DNA of 64,000 nucleotides from assembly GCA_947462335.1 (NCBI GenBank), contig OX381708.1, positions 41,977,377-42,041,376 on the forward strand, read 5' to 3'. The stretch is from Harmothoe impar. Its lineage: Eukaryota > Annelida > Polychaeta > Phyllodocida > Polynoidae. The translations under genes and the position numbers were made by a program. The notes under the pieces were generated by a model. That model did not search any database. It was not told the origin of the DNA and saw nothing but the letters and a program-made list of their open reading frames with translations. Below, piece after piece: positions 11,961 to 28,142 of this stretch (within the stretch, counting starts at the first letter, position 1; each line of letters opens with the position of its first letter).

Positions 11961-14125
11961 ATCGCGCAGGCTTTTTTGCTAAAGGCCCTTGACAAAATGC
12001 CTGCAACTATAGTATTTGGGGGAGGGGGGGGGGATTTCTTCCAAATTTAGGGTGGTGTCCCAATGAAGGAAGGACTGATTTCTTCACATTTTAGGGCAGG
12101 GTCATTCATGTGTGCTGTAAAGGGAGATAGTCGGAGTTATGGTAAGGGATTAATATTGAGTTACTATTTAATCAGGGGATGGGGTAGGTCTATCAAATAT
12201 TGTCTGTAGCCCTATTTAAAGTGTTTCAATTGGAATGTAGGCCTATTCAGAAGGTGATCCCCGAAATAATACTGATTACTCTTGGGGGCGGGGGGGGGGG
12301 GGGAGGAAAAACTAATTTAGCCCCTTTTTCGAAGCTGGCTATCCTGTCTCAAATCATAGTAGGCCTAATCAAGCGGGGTCGGGGAACATCATTTTGTATC
12401 TGAATGAACACCCCACTCAACCCAGGATCTATAGATCTTCCCACTATATATGGGACCCAAACTTAAAGTTTCCCTTGTATGTTTTGAAGAGTCATTGATA
12501 ACTTTCCAACCCCTCAACCTACAATAGTGATCCAGGTATCAGGTAAAAGCTAAGATAAAAGGCAAAATAATTCAGGCATTGTCACTCCCATATTTTGAAA
12601 ATCATGTGACCGGTTGCCATGGAAACCATGACAAAATTTTCTAAACTTCGGGTTTTTTATCTACCTGCCATCACTCTGACTGCCATTACAGGATAACTGA
12701 TTACAATATGCACATGGGAAGTTCACAGATTGGGTATAACTAAAATCCACATCTTTTGAGCCTATTTTGATAAATCTAGCACCTTTATTCTGGAAATTAC
12801 AATCCTCTAAACAGATTTTCAGAATGAGGCAAAACAAGCTTTATGCCTGCCATTTGACAGAATACGCGAGAATCTCTTGAACCGTTATGCTCAGAGCCCC
12901 TATAGTAGGCGCAAACCCAAGCTTGTAGTGAGAGCTACAATCCTAAAGGGGGGGGGGGCTAGTGGAGAGGTTAGTAGGGCCTTGTATTGGCAGCCAAAAT
13001 TAAGTTTTTGTCATCCCACTGTGTTCTACTATAGGGAATCTGACCATTGGGTCTACGAAACATGCTTCCAAGAGTTAAGTATTGCCTTCTTGCAAAAGGT
13101 GCTAAAAGAATGGGTAACCAATTGTTACATGTTGCCTTATAACTGAAGTAATATTAGCCCATTTCTTCAACTTAAAACAGTTTTGGAAAGCCAAGACAGT
13201 CTGCAATATAGCTGCAAACTATGTGCTTTATGCTAATAGTTTTAATAATGTGTTGGGAACATATGATTCTTCAGATAGTTACAATCTGACAGCATAAAGG
13301 CCTTTGTAGGTCAAAATAACCCCCATTTTAGGGTATTCCACCCCCATTTTAGGCTGTTCCAAGCATCCACTTAGCTATAAAAATCAGAATTTGTCCACAT
13401 TTTTAATCAATTATGCTTAGAAATGACGTGCAGGGCTTCTACTGCATGATCAAAAAAGAAATGACTGGCAAAAACACATGCAAACTGATAATTCCCTACG
13501 GTGAATACACCTTGATTGTTGAGTCCCATATATGGTGGGAACATCTATAGCCCTGCCGAGTTTTGTACGCAAATGACGTCGTGGGTTCAGTGCGCCTTTA
13601 ATAGTAGCATATCATGATTAAAAAACCACAATCCATTACTTTTGACGACATATTCTGAATCTATGACAAATTTTCCCGCTAATTTTACATCGGATCCCTT
13701 CACTGCAATATAATAGAGCAGTTATTAGTCCCCGAAATCAACGTGGTCTCTGCTCCCACCCCGGCCATGTTGTGGCTGCAGTCTGTGAAGGCAGGCCGTT
13801 AGGCAGCGCCACTCGCCATGCCTACATGACGTACGTTATCGTAACCCAGATATTATTTGACCCAGATGAAGAATTCCCACCATCCGCTACTGACATAAGC
13901 AGCTAAAGCTATAAATAGAACACAGCGGGCGCCGTCTGGCGCGGGGTTTGGGGCTATGGCAAGCCAAATATTCGCCTAACACCATCTAAAAATGCCTAGT
14001 AACGATTTCAAAACACTAAGGGAGCATCTGTCAGAATCTAGCGACCATTAGTTTTGGGCACGTTCAACTAAGGAGATTGAATAACATTAATTCTAAAATA
14101 AAGTGTAGATCAACTGTGATTATGA
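11961..14125. other. Long intergenic stretch, nothing recognised
   Basis: Contains isolated G tracts (12012-12032, 12285-12302, 12949-12959) and AT-rich unique-looking DNA. The frames present lack splice or domain support. Confidence 0.45.
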
Positions 14126-14434
14126 CAGGGTTCCCACAAAAAAAATCAGATTGAATTCCATGACATTTCCATGACATTCCATGACAAAAATCTCAATGTT
14201 CCATGACATTTTTGCGGGGGTCCGGGGCTTGGCCCCCGAGAAAATTTCAAAAATCTAGAAAGCAAATGGTACATTCTAGGAGATTTTGTAATATTAATTC
14301 CATTATTTTCAAATTCCATGACATTCCATGACACACAGCAATTTTTCACAAAATTCCATGACATTCCATGACTTTCCAGACAACTTTCAAATTCCATGAC
14401 ATTCCATGACATTCCATGACACGTGGGTACCCTG
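14126..14434. mobile_element. CAGGGTTCCCAC element filled with CCATGACATT repeats
   Basis: Ends CAGGGTTCCCAC and GTGGGTACCCTG form an imperfect inverted repeat. The interior is dominated by ATTCCATGACATTCCATGAC units. No exact 8-bp duplication is visible, but the CAGGG terminus resembles hAT elements. A one-ended relative starts at 40391. Confidence 0.65.
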
Positions 14435-14586
14435 TATGATCATCAATCACTGACATGAAGATCGATTGAAAAATAAGGCCACGTAAAAAAGAAAATGGTT
14501 TCTCATCACCGCGCGCATCATACAAATCAGCTTTTGAGGACAACTTTTTTTCTTTTTTTTTGCAAATTTTTGATGAAAAATATCTA

Positions 14587-14697
14587 CCGTAAAACCCCGG
14601 CTTTGAGACGGATTCTTTTTGGGATTATTTTTTCCCACAAGACAGATTTTTTCTCAAAGTTCAGGGCTCGTCTTAAAGGCGGGGTTTTCCAAATATT
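14587..14697. mobile_element. Small CCGTAAAACCCC inverted-repeat element
   Basis: Begins ACCGTAAAACCCCGGCTTTG and ends with the near-complement GGCGGGGTTTTCC about 110 bp later. Related in its ends to the 6636, 17106 and 53546 elements. Confidence 0.6.
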
Positions 14698-14719
14698 GAT
14701 TTGAAAAAAGTTGCAAAAT

Positions 14720-15868
14720 TTTTTTGTGATATGCAGATTCCTGAGGTGTTTTGCAAGAGAATGCTATAGCTCTGAAAGATTACATGATAGTGCATAAAGG
14801 TGAAATAGATGAGAGAAAACAGGCCTACACCAAAAATGTGGGTGACTATATAAGAGTGGGCTTGACCTAGATTTCACAGCGTTACAGAAAACATAGCCCA
14901 CTCCAATAATTAAATCGGGCCCACAGATTATTGGGCATCAGAAATCTACGGGCCCGGTTGACCAATGGCTGAAAAAGTTAGTGTCTAACCCTGTAGGCCT
15001 ACATTGTTAAAATTGCCTATAGCACAGCTCCCTCCCCCCACACCTTTTTTCAATAGTCGAGGCTACAGTTAGTAGGCCTACATTGATAAAATTGCCTATA
15101 GCACTGATTTTTTTTTCAAAGGCGGGGGGTGTATTTCTGGCAAAAATGTGCGTACATATTAAATTAATGGATGGCCCTTGTGGAATATGATCTCAAAAAA
15201 CCATATATTGTGTTATTTCAGCATATATAGGCCTATCATTATATTTGAAATATGGTTTTGTATTTACCGATGTATCTCAAGTACCTCCCGATGGTTTAGA
15301 GAATAAAATTCATTGTCATTGTCATTAAAATCGAAACTAGTTTTTCATGGGTGAACATATGGCTTGCCATAGCGGCGTTCTGCGTCATTAATGTCTATCG
15401 AAGATCACGATGTGCCGCAGATTATGAAAACTACAGGAAGCAAAAGCAAACTTCACATCAAAATATTGTTTACATGCGAAGTATTTTCATCAAAGTAAGG
15501 ACATGAGCTATCACCATTTTTAGTAGGCAATACAACAGAACAACAATCGAAATGCTACACTACTGAAATCATGTCGAAATTTAGGTTCTCCAAATGTTTT
15601 TTGGGAGAATCTCAGTTTTTTTTCAGTTTTTCAAAGAAATCTCTTATTTTAGGTGATATAACTTCTTTTTTTCCCATATTTTTTCACAAATACAGATTCC
15701 TCAGGTGTTTTGCAACAGAATGATATAGCTCAAATAGTTGAAATGATATTGCATCAAGGTGAAATAGATGAGAGAAAAGAGGTCTGCACAAAAAATGTGG
15801 GTGACTATATAAGAGTGGGCTTGACCTAGATTTAGAGAATCATAGCGAACATAGCCCACTCCAATTAA
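14720..15868. repeat. Pair of ~190-bp direct repeats with TATATAAG core
   Basis: Blocks at about 14720-14909 and 15680-15868 share TCAGGTGTTTTGCAA-type, GGTGAAATAGATGAGAGAAAA and GTGACTATATAAGAGTGGGC segments and both end near ACATAGCCCACTCCAAT. Between them are two units of the 80-bp minisatellite (14991-15110) and a tract ending in CATTGTCATTGTCATT (15312-15327), a tail style of non-LTR retroelements. Confidence 0.75.
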
Positions 15869-16330
15869 TACGATTATCAATACATGGTCAGGCCTCAACT
15901 GGGTTAGTCCAACATCAGATATATATCAGATTCCAGACTTTTGTGGCACCGGGTACCATAATAATTTATTATGCAGATATTATAATGTATGGGTCATGCT
16001 TATAATGCACATAGATAATGTACATGTATGACCACGAAAGTCAACGGCAATTCCACACCACATTGTACTTGTAAGTAAGTCTGATTGATCACGCCTGCAC
16101 CAGAAATCTCATATGCCATTTTTGATGTACCGGTACCAGTACATTGAAAATTGGTACGGAAGTTATTCTTATCGGATAATCCTTCATATCAAAGAAATCA
16201 ATAGTAGAATAATCCACTGGCAATAAGCGTTGGGTCCTTCTTTACTCTAGAAGTGAGAATAGGCCACGGTAATTATATATACCGGCACTAACTATAGCCT
16301 TTCTAAACCATAATATTACAACAGCTGAAG
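15869..16330. other. Intergenic, nothing recognised
   Basis: AT-rich DNA with no supported exon or repeat. Confidence 0.4.
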
Positions 16331-16639
16331 TTGGGATGTCATTGGTATCACAGGTATCGATACATCGCTATTTTTTATGTATCTGATAACCGAATCGACC
16401 ATCTCTGGGTATCGATACGGCGCCATCTTGGATTATCTTTGATAAGAAAATATTTAAAAGATTGAGCGTGTGAGTGGCCTCACATATGACTCAGGGTAAG
16501 CTGGAGCTGGAGCTTATCATCTACTTAGATATAGTACTCCCTTATAATAATTCATTGGTCAATTCTGGCATCAGAAATGAATTCCTTGTTAAAAAGTACC
16601 CTGAAGGCATGTGTCATACATGTATGTTATTCCATTTCA

Positions 16640-16715
16640 GGCCAGCAGGTGGGTGTGGGTGAGCAGGTGGGTGTGGGAGAGCAGGTGGGTGTGGGTGTGC
16701 AGGTGTGTGTGGGCG
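16640..16715. repeat. 18-bp GGTGGGTGTGGG minisatellite
   Basis: About four units of CAGGTGGGTGTGGGTGAG. It generates overlapping long frames on both strands that should not be taken as genes. Confidence 0.85.
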
Positions 16716-17105
16716 ACAGTTGCAGGCTGCGGGCATGTACCGCCTTTTGTCCCTATCAAAAAGCGAGTCGATCGGACGATAAACGGCAGAGATACGGATG
16801 GTACAAATTTGTCTGCACACGTTGACGTCTCGCGCAGTACAAGAAGTACCAGTAGCGCCACTCTTTGACGCGGTGGTATCCGCTAGCCTCGCTTCCACTT
16901 CTCCTGGTTCATTTAAATTAAATTTAAATTAAAGAACCTAGATGTTTTTTTATTGTGTGTTTGAGGGTATTTCGAGTGTAGAAGATGGCATTTCTGCGTG
17001 TGAAGAGAGAAATATGGGACAGATTGGCAAAAGTTGTCATTTCTATCTTTGCTTTAACACTGGAGCCTATGTACCTTTCATTTAGAGGGTAGCAATTTAA
17101 GAGTA

Positions 17106-17801
17106 CCGTAAAACCTCGCGTACAAGCCGCGGCTAGTACGCGAGTCAGATTGCCAATGCGGCTTATATGATCAGGCCAAAGTCGAGGTGCGGCTTATACG
17201 CGAGTTTTTCCAAATCACGATTTCCAAATATGACCTGTTACATTGGCGGCATGACTGGGCTTTACACCCCACTCAGTAGCATCACGATGACCCCTCCCTA
17301 CACCCCCCCCCCCAACCGTACCTCCACTGTACATAGCCCATGAGTGGCGACGGCTTTCTCTTCATACAGGCTGCATGAAGAGAAAGCCGTCACCACTCAT
17401 GGGCTATGTACATGTTTTCGTCGGAATAAAGGCACTCTGCTAACAATGAATGTAGGCCTAGCACCTTGGGGAGGAGGTAGGCTCAGCACTGTTATAACAC
17501 CTCGCAATGTAGCCCCCCCCCCCTCCCCACACACACCACCAGTTACACCTCCGGGTGTGATAAAGCTGACAAACATGACAGGGGGCACATGGTGGCCCCA
17601 CGGGCCGCCAGGAGGCCTCACGAGCCACCAGGAGGACCCTGGTGCTCTGTATGGTTTATAGTCATAGGACAAAGTTAAGGGTGCGGCTAATACGCGAGTT
17701 TTCCTCAGGTATCATTCAGAGGGCCTCTGCGGCTTATAGAATCTGCCCAAAGTCGGGGTGCGGCTTATACGCGAGTTAGGCTTATACGCGAGGTTTTACG
17801 G
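17106..17801. mobile_element. 696-bp TA-flanked element with a perfect-type hairpin
   Basis: Ends CCGTAAAACCTCGCGTACAA and ...CGCGAGGTTTTACGG, flanked by TA (17104-17105, 17802-17803). Inside, 17328-17365 and 17375-17412 are inverted copies with one mismatch around a 9-nt loop. Further GCGGCTTATACGCGAG units lie near both ends. No transposase frame. Confidence 0.82.
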
Positions 17802-18313
17802 TACTTAAGAGTTTAAGGAAAAGAGAGAAATCACTACCTAAAGATCGCAGGCGAATTACAGCAAGAAGGAAAGACATTTCAATTTTTTTCCCGAAGGAAA
17901 CATCTGTCCCCCGACCTTGCCCATCTATCCGTTTGGTCCTCTGATGTCTATCTATAACACAGGCTGAATGATAGACATTCTCCTATGAAACAAAAACGTC
18001 TTAAACCTTGGTTGGGTCGTTTAGTATTACTCAGTTACCCTGAGTCAAAAAATATTTTTTTTAGATTAAATTTTATTTATCTTTAAATTTTAAATTTTCA
18101 AATATTCATGAAGGCATATAAGAGTCACTGACCACCATCCTATCCTACTCTGCATATCTTTTCTTAGTTATTTCAAGACACAAAAATGCTTTTTTATGTT
18201 AAACCTTTCTCTTCTTCTTATATACCTAATAACTGATATATTATCCATATCGACACCAAAATAGTGAATAACTGATAACCTATAAAGTCCGATAACAATG
18301 ACATCCCTAAATT

Positions 18314-18961
18314 TTTAACGACTGGCAATCCTGTATGTAGATAATAAGCCTTCTTCAATTAAGAGTTAATTGACCCCTCCCTAGTTATACATTCCAGGAC
18401 TGCCTTAATGGAAGAAGGGGCTTTATTCATACTAGCCACACGTAATATTTAGCAATACAAATGATACATCCGTTTTCAGCTGTTTCTTGAAGGTGTCACT
18501 AAATTGACACATACATTTTAGTGTATATAAAGCCGCATTAACGGATAATCTGCACCCCGAATTTGAGAACATCACATGGGTCACACCTGGAGTCTGGACA
18601 CTTTAATAATGTAGTATACTCGAAAAACCTCGCATACAAGCTGTAAAAACACCTTGAGAAAACCCTTTAATGATTTAAGCCGTACTGGGATTCTGATTGG
18701 CTTACCCATTGATTTTTAAGTAATGATATTTACGGAAGATTCATATAATAAAGCAAGCATGAATTTCAGCCTTTTTTTTTCAAACATGTCCGCTAAAGGC
18801 GAAACACGGATCTGGCATTAGAGAACAATAGGAGTACAACATATTTCAACTATCCATACATAACAAAATGTTTAGTAAATATATAAGCTTCAACTATAAC
18901 GGTAGATTAAAACAAACATTGTCAGAATCAAATAATTCCAGTCTTTCCTTTGATGTCAATA
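18314..18961. other. 3' flank of LANCL3
   Basis: Downstream of the LANCL3 stop on the minus strand. Candidate ATTAAA signals (forward TTTAAT) lie at about 18602 and 18666. A worn CCGTAAAACC-family fragment lies at 18605-18650. Confidence 0.4.
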
Positions 18962-23089
<4,128 letters not shown>

Positions 23090-23516
23090 GTTCTTATCCC
23101 TTGATATTATTCTCCGTATTGGCCACTCTACTTTAGTATGCCAATATCTGGATATTACATTGAAAGCCGTTCTCCAAGCAACTTTGTACCTTTCTGTTGT
23201 TGTTTGACAGGCCGTCCACCACACTGACAACAGCGGCGCGAGTCAAATGCGGGACTACTTGAGATCGCCGCTCCGGGAGTGTGGCCGTCCACAACAACCA
23301 CTCTATCTAGGTGTAAATTATTATTGCGACATCTCCTAACTCATCCTTTAAACACAGTTTCCTGGCTGCATATCAAACCAGAATTCATACATATTGACGC
23401 AATGATGTCGTACTGTTAATGGAACTTGCTACAAGTGACTTATCAATAATAAAGTATTGATAATGAGGAGCACTATTTCATGAGACACCAATTGTGGCAC
23501 GTGACCTACCGGCAAA
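23090..23516. promoter_or_regulatory. Shared 5' region of LANCL3 and TMEM35-like gene
   Basis: The two start codons face away from each other across about 427 bp. The part next to LANCL3 (23215-23290) is GC-rich with CpGs. No TATA box is evident. A bidirectional promoter is inferred from geometry only. Confidence 0.55.
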
Positions 23517-25626
23517 ATGGCGAACGTAGTGTTGACCGTGCTTTCTATGACCATCGGATTCTTCTTTATCTTGATAGGGACGCTAAAGTTAACACCCGCA
23601 ATCAACGAGGAGGTGTATAGGGAAATGGTGAGCCGATTTGCGATGTGAATTTCAAAACCGCATGTATATAAATGCGATATTTAACTTGTCTGTGTACCGG
23701 GGTTGCGCCGCTTGGCTTCTGGCCTCCGCCAGTTTGGTTGCTCAGGCTCAGCATCCTCCCCCTCGCCTCCACCTCCCCTCAGCCCCCCTCAGCATCCATC
23801 GCTGCATCGATCGGCCTCACTCACTCCACTCATTCACTCACTTTTGAAAATTCAGTGTCAGCCACACTCATAGACATATATTATATTACCACATTAAAGT
23901 TTTACAGAAGCTATTGAGCCGACAAATTGAGGCTTGATTGGGTTGGTCATTTGACTAATCTACCCCCCCCCCCCCCCCCCCCCACCACCACCTTCTACTG
24001 GTTGTAGGTTAGGGAGTGCTCATTTTTTAACAACAGGGGGGGGTGGTGAGATTTCGCGCGGAGCCCGCGAAAAATTTTCACCCCCCCCCCCCCGCTAGAG
24101 GGGTCGAAATTTTTTACCCCCCCCCCCCTGGCAGGCCGAAAATCGCGCGCATTCGCGCCCCTTTGTAGCATAGTAACGCGCGGGCTTTTCCCCTCAAAAC
24201 AGGTTGAATTTTTTTCACCCCCCCCCCAAGAGGGGTCTAAATTTTTTACCCCCCCCCCCCCGGTCAAGGGGTCCAAATTTTTTACCCCCCCCCCCCCTGT
24301 TGTTAAAAAATGAGCACTCCCTTAGTACGAGAGCCTTTCCTTTCCTTTCCTCGGCGTCTTCCCTGATTGAGCCGAAACGGAGGGGAACAGAATAATAGAG
24401 TTCAGCCTGCTTCAGGTCCCCTGAGTTACCGTAGTTCTAGGTAGGCTATGGACCCAATTGGAAATTTACTATCCTGAATCTAGCTTTCTACTAGGCCTAA
24501 CGACTAATCCCCTATTCAGGCTGCCAAATTAAAATGGTCATAAAAGAAGTCAGTGTGAGGGAGTGCTCATACAGGTAGGCCTATTATAGGCATGGGAGTG
24601 GACGGTGTCAGGCGCCGGTGGGGGGGGGGGGGGGGGGGGGGATGGATTTTGACCTCTTCTCAAGAGGAGTCTTGACTTGGAGTCTTGGTTGATCCAGGGG
24701 TGAAATCGTGCGCACCTGCACGAAAGCTCACCGCACAGGCCTTTTCTTTTCATCCAACCACACACACAAGCCAAGGGGCCTTTGTTGCCCCACTCACACA
24801 CCCTAACCCTGTCAAGCCTGAAGTAACTTGTCGAAATGTCCCCTTACCCCACCCCAACCCTGTTGTTAAAAAAAGAATGAGCACTCACTTACTGTCTAAA
24901 ATTATAAGGAAAAACAATAGCTCGGTCTCTAACCAACCTAGATTATTTCAAAATGATATTTAGATTTTAAAAGCCTTGTTATACAATGTTTATTTTTCAG
25001 AGGAAGAGTTTTATCAGAGACTCCAAAGTGTTCCCCTTTGCTGATATGACGGGATGGAAGCCCAACCCTCACATGTACAGGAAGGTGATCGGTACCACAG
25101 AGGTTGTGTGTGGTATTCTGATGGCTATTATACCAGGTAGGTACATCTTTTAAGTAGTCTGCACTGTTTACCCTGTGTTAGACATATCTAGAAGTAAAAT
25201 CAGAAATGTAAAATGTTTTATGATATGCCATTTCCTCAAAGAACAATCAAGCAGTGACACTTATATTTATTAGCATACATGTGTAGACTACAGAACTATT
25301 ACAAACTTCTAGATATAAAATTGTGATGGGTTCCTTTTTTAATGGACATACCGGTACACACATATATATATATGCTAGTGATTGCCAACCTCTATTTTCA
25401 TTTTCTAGGGCCTTTGAAAGAAATAGCCAACTTCCTGCTGTTCTTCGTCATCAGTCTGTCTGTGTACACTCACTGGGCCTCCAACAACGGTATGGACAAA
25501 ATGACTCCCGCGCTCGTCTTCGGCCTCCTTCTCGCCTGTCGCTACATCGTTCACCTTCAGGTCCGTGCACGTACCGAGAAGCTGGCCAAGGAAACCGCCA
25601 CCAAGGAGACGAAGAAGACTCAATGA
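23517..25626 (+). CDS. TMEM35B-like: TMEM35-family membrane protein, complete 3-exon gene
   Basis: Exons 23517-23627, 25001-25136 and 25409-25626 join in phases 0 and 1 to 154 residues plus stop. The first exon encodes a hydrophobic start, GFFFILIGTLKLTPAINEEV; the second has VFPFADMTGWKPNPHMYRKV followed by TEVVCGILMAIIPG; the third has PLKEIANFLLFFVISLSVY, TPALVFGLLLACRYIVHLQ and a Lys/Thr-rich tail ending KETKKTQ. Four hydrophobic segments and the '(K)LTP ... Y-P-P-N ... G ... EVxxGxxxxxxPG' pattern fit TMEM35/DoxX-like proteins. TMEM35A (NACHO) is an ER chaperone for nicotinic receptor assembly. The 'FAD...GWKPNPH.Y' stretch looks closer to TMEM35B, whose role is less clear. Paralog assignment is inference. 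Confidence 0.88.
24012..24321. mobile_element. G-tract MITE with perfect TTA duplication
   Basis: GGGAGTGCTCATTTTTTAAC ... GTTAAAAAATGAGCACTCCC flanked by TTA on both sides (24009-24011, 24322-24324). It lies in the TMEM35-like intron 1. The interior is the same G/C-tract module as in the CRYZL1-side copies. Confidence 0.87.
24559..24888. mobile_element. Diverged G-tract MITE
   Basis: Left end GGGAGTGCTCAT preceded by TGA; right end TTAAAAAAAGAATGAGCACT followed by CAC. Interior includes a G run at 24619-24640. Same family, more decayed; it sits about 240 bp from the previous copy. Confidence 0.65.
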
Positions 25627-27117
25627 GAAGACATTAGCAAGTTAGATCAAGAATCTCATCCGATCTGCTAACCTGTTCCATCTACATGTACGTTCACATT
25701 CATCGCAGGTCTTGGTGTTTTACAGGAGAGCCATACGTTGATAAAGATATGATCACTGCTGTCACCTTTTTTTCTTTTAATATTTTGTATGCAAACAAAG
25801 ATGTCAAACAGTAAGACCGATATCAAAATTATTCCTATTTAATGATTTCTATTCTACAGACTGGCACAATGTATAAATGAATATTGTCAGCCTCAGCTGA
25901 TTCAGAAGGTTAGGACTTGTATGTCTCATGTTAGTGCCAACAACCACTTTGCCATACCCATTTACATCAAGCTTCAATTATCTCATCACCATAATTAACA
26001 TCACTCCTGAGTTAAGCACTCTTGATACACAGCTTGCATGGACACTGGAATTTAAAGTATACATTATTACACACGTTCAGAAGGTTAGCATCGTTGAAAC
26101 ATGTCAACTTGAACATTTCTGCCAAGCTTGCTATGTTTAATACCATTCTACTAGTCATATATGTGTCGCCGGCGAATTGTGTATGATAAATGACAATCAT
26201 GTCGTTGATTTGTGTATAAATAGTGATGTCTCATTTCTTATTATATAACTTAGAAGTTCAAGCTTGGCAAATATTATTGCGATTAAGGGAATATATATGT
26301 TTCCCTTAACTTTATACATAGAATTAATACTGATCGTGACAGAAAATTCTATTGCAATCACAAGGTATTACCCAGTGGGATATTATCTATTGTCTTTGAA
26401 AGATTTCTGTGACTTGAATACAACATCGTGAAACCAGTTAGGTATCTACCCGGGCTGTGCATGTATGCGTTTAAGATACATCCCAGTAGTATCTTAATGC
26501 AAAAGTACATAAATTCAGTTGGTATCATCTTGCTTCAAGGATAAATATAGACTGTTTCAAAGTAAAAGTGATTGTTATAGGCTTGGTCTTTATATACAGC
26601 AGTTTTTGCTCCAGTTCTCTTATAATGGTCACATACATCCCATTCAAAACTTTGTGTGCCCAACTTGGAAAGCTGTACATATGCACCGTATAATGTATGA
26701 CGACATAGTGTACTTCTATCTAACATCTACTGCCAACTTGTTGCCTCTTGTCAGTGTATGGGTGCCAAGGAGTAAGAACCAAGAAGTAGCCCATATATTG
26801 AAGTGTGTACTCACTCCTATGTATACAAGCGTATTCTCATACAACGGAGCATTTATATGTATAGTAGGATGTTTTTTTTATACCTTTAAAGAGTATTGGT
26901 AGATTTATGTCGTGTTTTGTCTGGATTTTAGTCCTCTATAATCGTAGAATGTAGAATTTACTTGAACTGTACAAATATGATAGTTTAATACAATTACTTT
27001 CATCTCGTGTGACTTTGTCTCGAAAGTGTCTCGTGTGAACAAATTTTGTTACCATTTTCCTCTATGCGTTCACATCTCTAGCAATGAATAGCACCTATAA
27101 AATATATGGAGAATAAA
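25627..27117 (+). other. Probable long 3' UTR of the TMEM35-like gene
   Basis: No coding frame with support. The first canonical AATAAA that I see on this strand is 27112-27117, which would give a 3' UTR of about 1.5 kb. Inference only. Confidence 0.45.
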
Positions 27118-28142
27118 TCAGCCAATAATCCAACACGCCTGGTATTGTACACGGCATATAATCTGAAGATAGGGAGTTCTGCCTTGACACATTCCCCCTA
27201 GAACTTAACATGATTCGGGTCTTGTAAAGGTCAGCTGGTTATGTGTTGCAGCCGAAGAACAACTGAAGAATATTTTGACGTTTCACTGTACCAAGTGCTA
27301 ACCTGTCCAATGTAAAGTGAAAGTCAATCCAATAATTTCAAGCCAATTTCTAGGAATAGAAAAAAAAAGTCGGCCGATAAATACCTTCATAAGAGCTTTT
27401 CTTATGTAGAGCTCAGTGAGTCGCCACTTCAGTTCGTACCAAAGTGTCCGAGGCTTTTAGAAAAAAATTCAGTCTCAACTGGTAAGCCTCCCTAACTATT
27501 CCCTTTGCAGACATGTGCTTATATATTAAAGCATCAACACAATTTGAACCATTGAAGTATCACCAGGTGTACAGAAACTTATCCATTATAGTGTGTATAG
27601 TTAATAAATGAATGGGAACAAAATGCATGATTAGAATGTGTAAAATAAAATCCATAAATAAATTTCTGTGTATTTTATTCTATTTTTAATTATCTACCAT
27701 TTGGAAGGACTACTGCTCTTCATTCAATCTTATACTATAAGACGTGTAAGTTATAGAATTGAAAAAGAATATTTTAGAAAGTAGATTAAGTGGAATGGTG
27801 GGCGTAAGAAAATAGGCCTACTCAGTTTGATATATCTAGGGATGACTGAATATAATGGTAAATATACACACAAAGACTGTATTTTATGCATTTGTGTGAA
27901 ATTTTATAAGGTATGTTTTCGGAAAATTCAAGTGTCTTGTGCGGTCCATCCCTCTCGCCTACAAGTTACTACTGGTTCCCCTGGAATACACTAGGTGGCA
28001 GCATGCACATAGGGATTCCCCCTGAGCCTCATTTTAGTGCAGGGGGTTCCCCACACAAACATGAAACAAGGAGTCATTCTCAGCTGGTCTAAACCTCAAT
28101 TCTTCTGTCTTCCCATTCTAATCCAAATCTATTCACTACAAA
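27118..28142. other. Intergenic, upstream of SMPD2-like gene
   Basis: AT-rich. ACACTAGGTGGCAGC at about 27988-28002 resembles a CTCF core site. No exon seen. Confidence 0.4.

Larger units (their letters stand above)
16331..18313. mobile_element. Possible 2-kb inverted-repeat element
   Basis: The left end reads TTGGGATGTCATTGGTATC and the right end, on the opposite strand, TTAGGGATGTCATTGTTATC. Both neighbourhoods carry CTGATAAC and ATATCGA/TATCGATA motifs. No ORF for a transposase is seen and no target duplication is obvious. The inside contains an 18-bp minisatellite and the 17106-17801 element, so if real it is a composite. Confidence 0.4.

Noticed and set aside
14146..14543. Minus frames rich in CHGMSWN
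   Set aside because: Translation of the ATTCCATGAC tandem repeat.
16474..16898. Four overlapping frames on both strands
   Set aside because: Generated by the 18-bp GGTGGGTGTGGG minisatellite.
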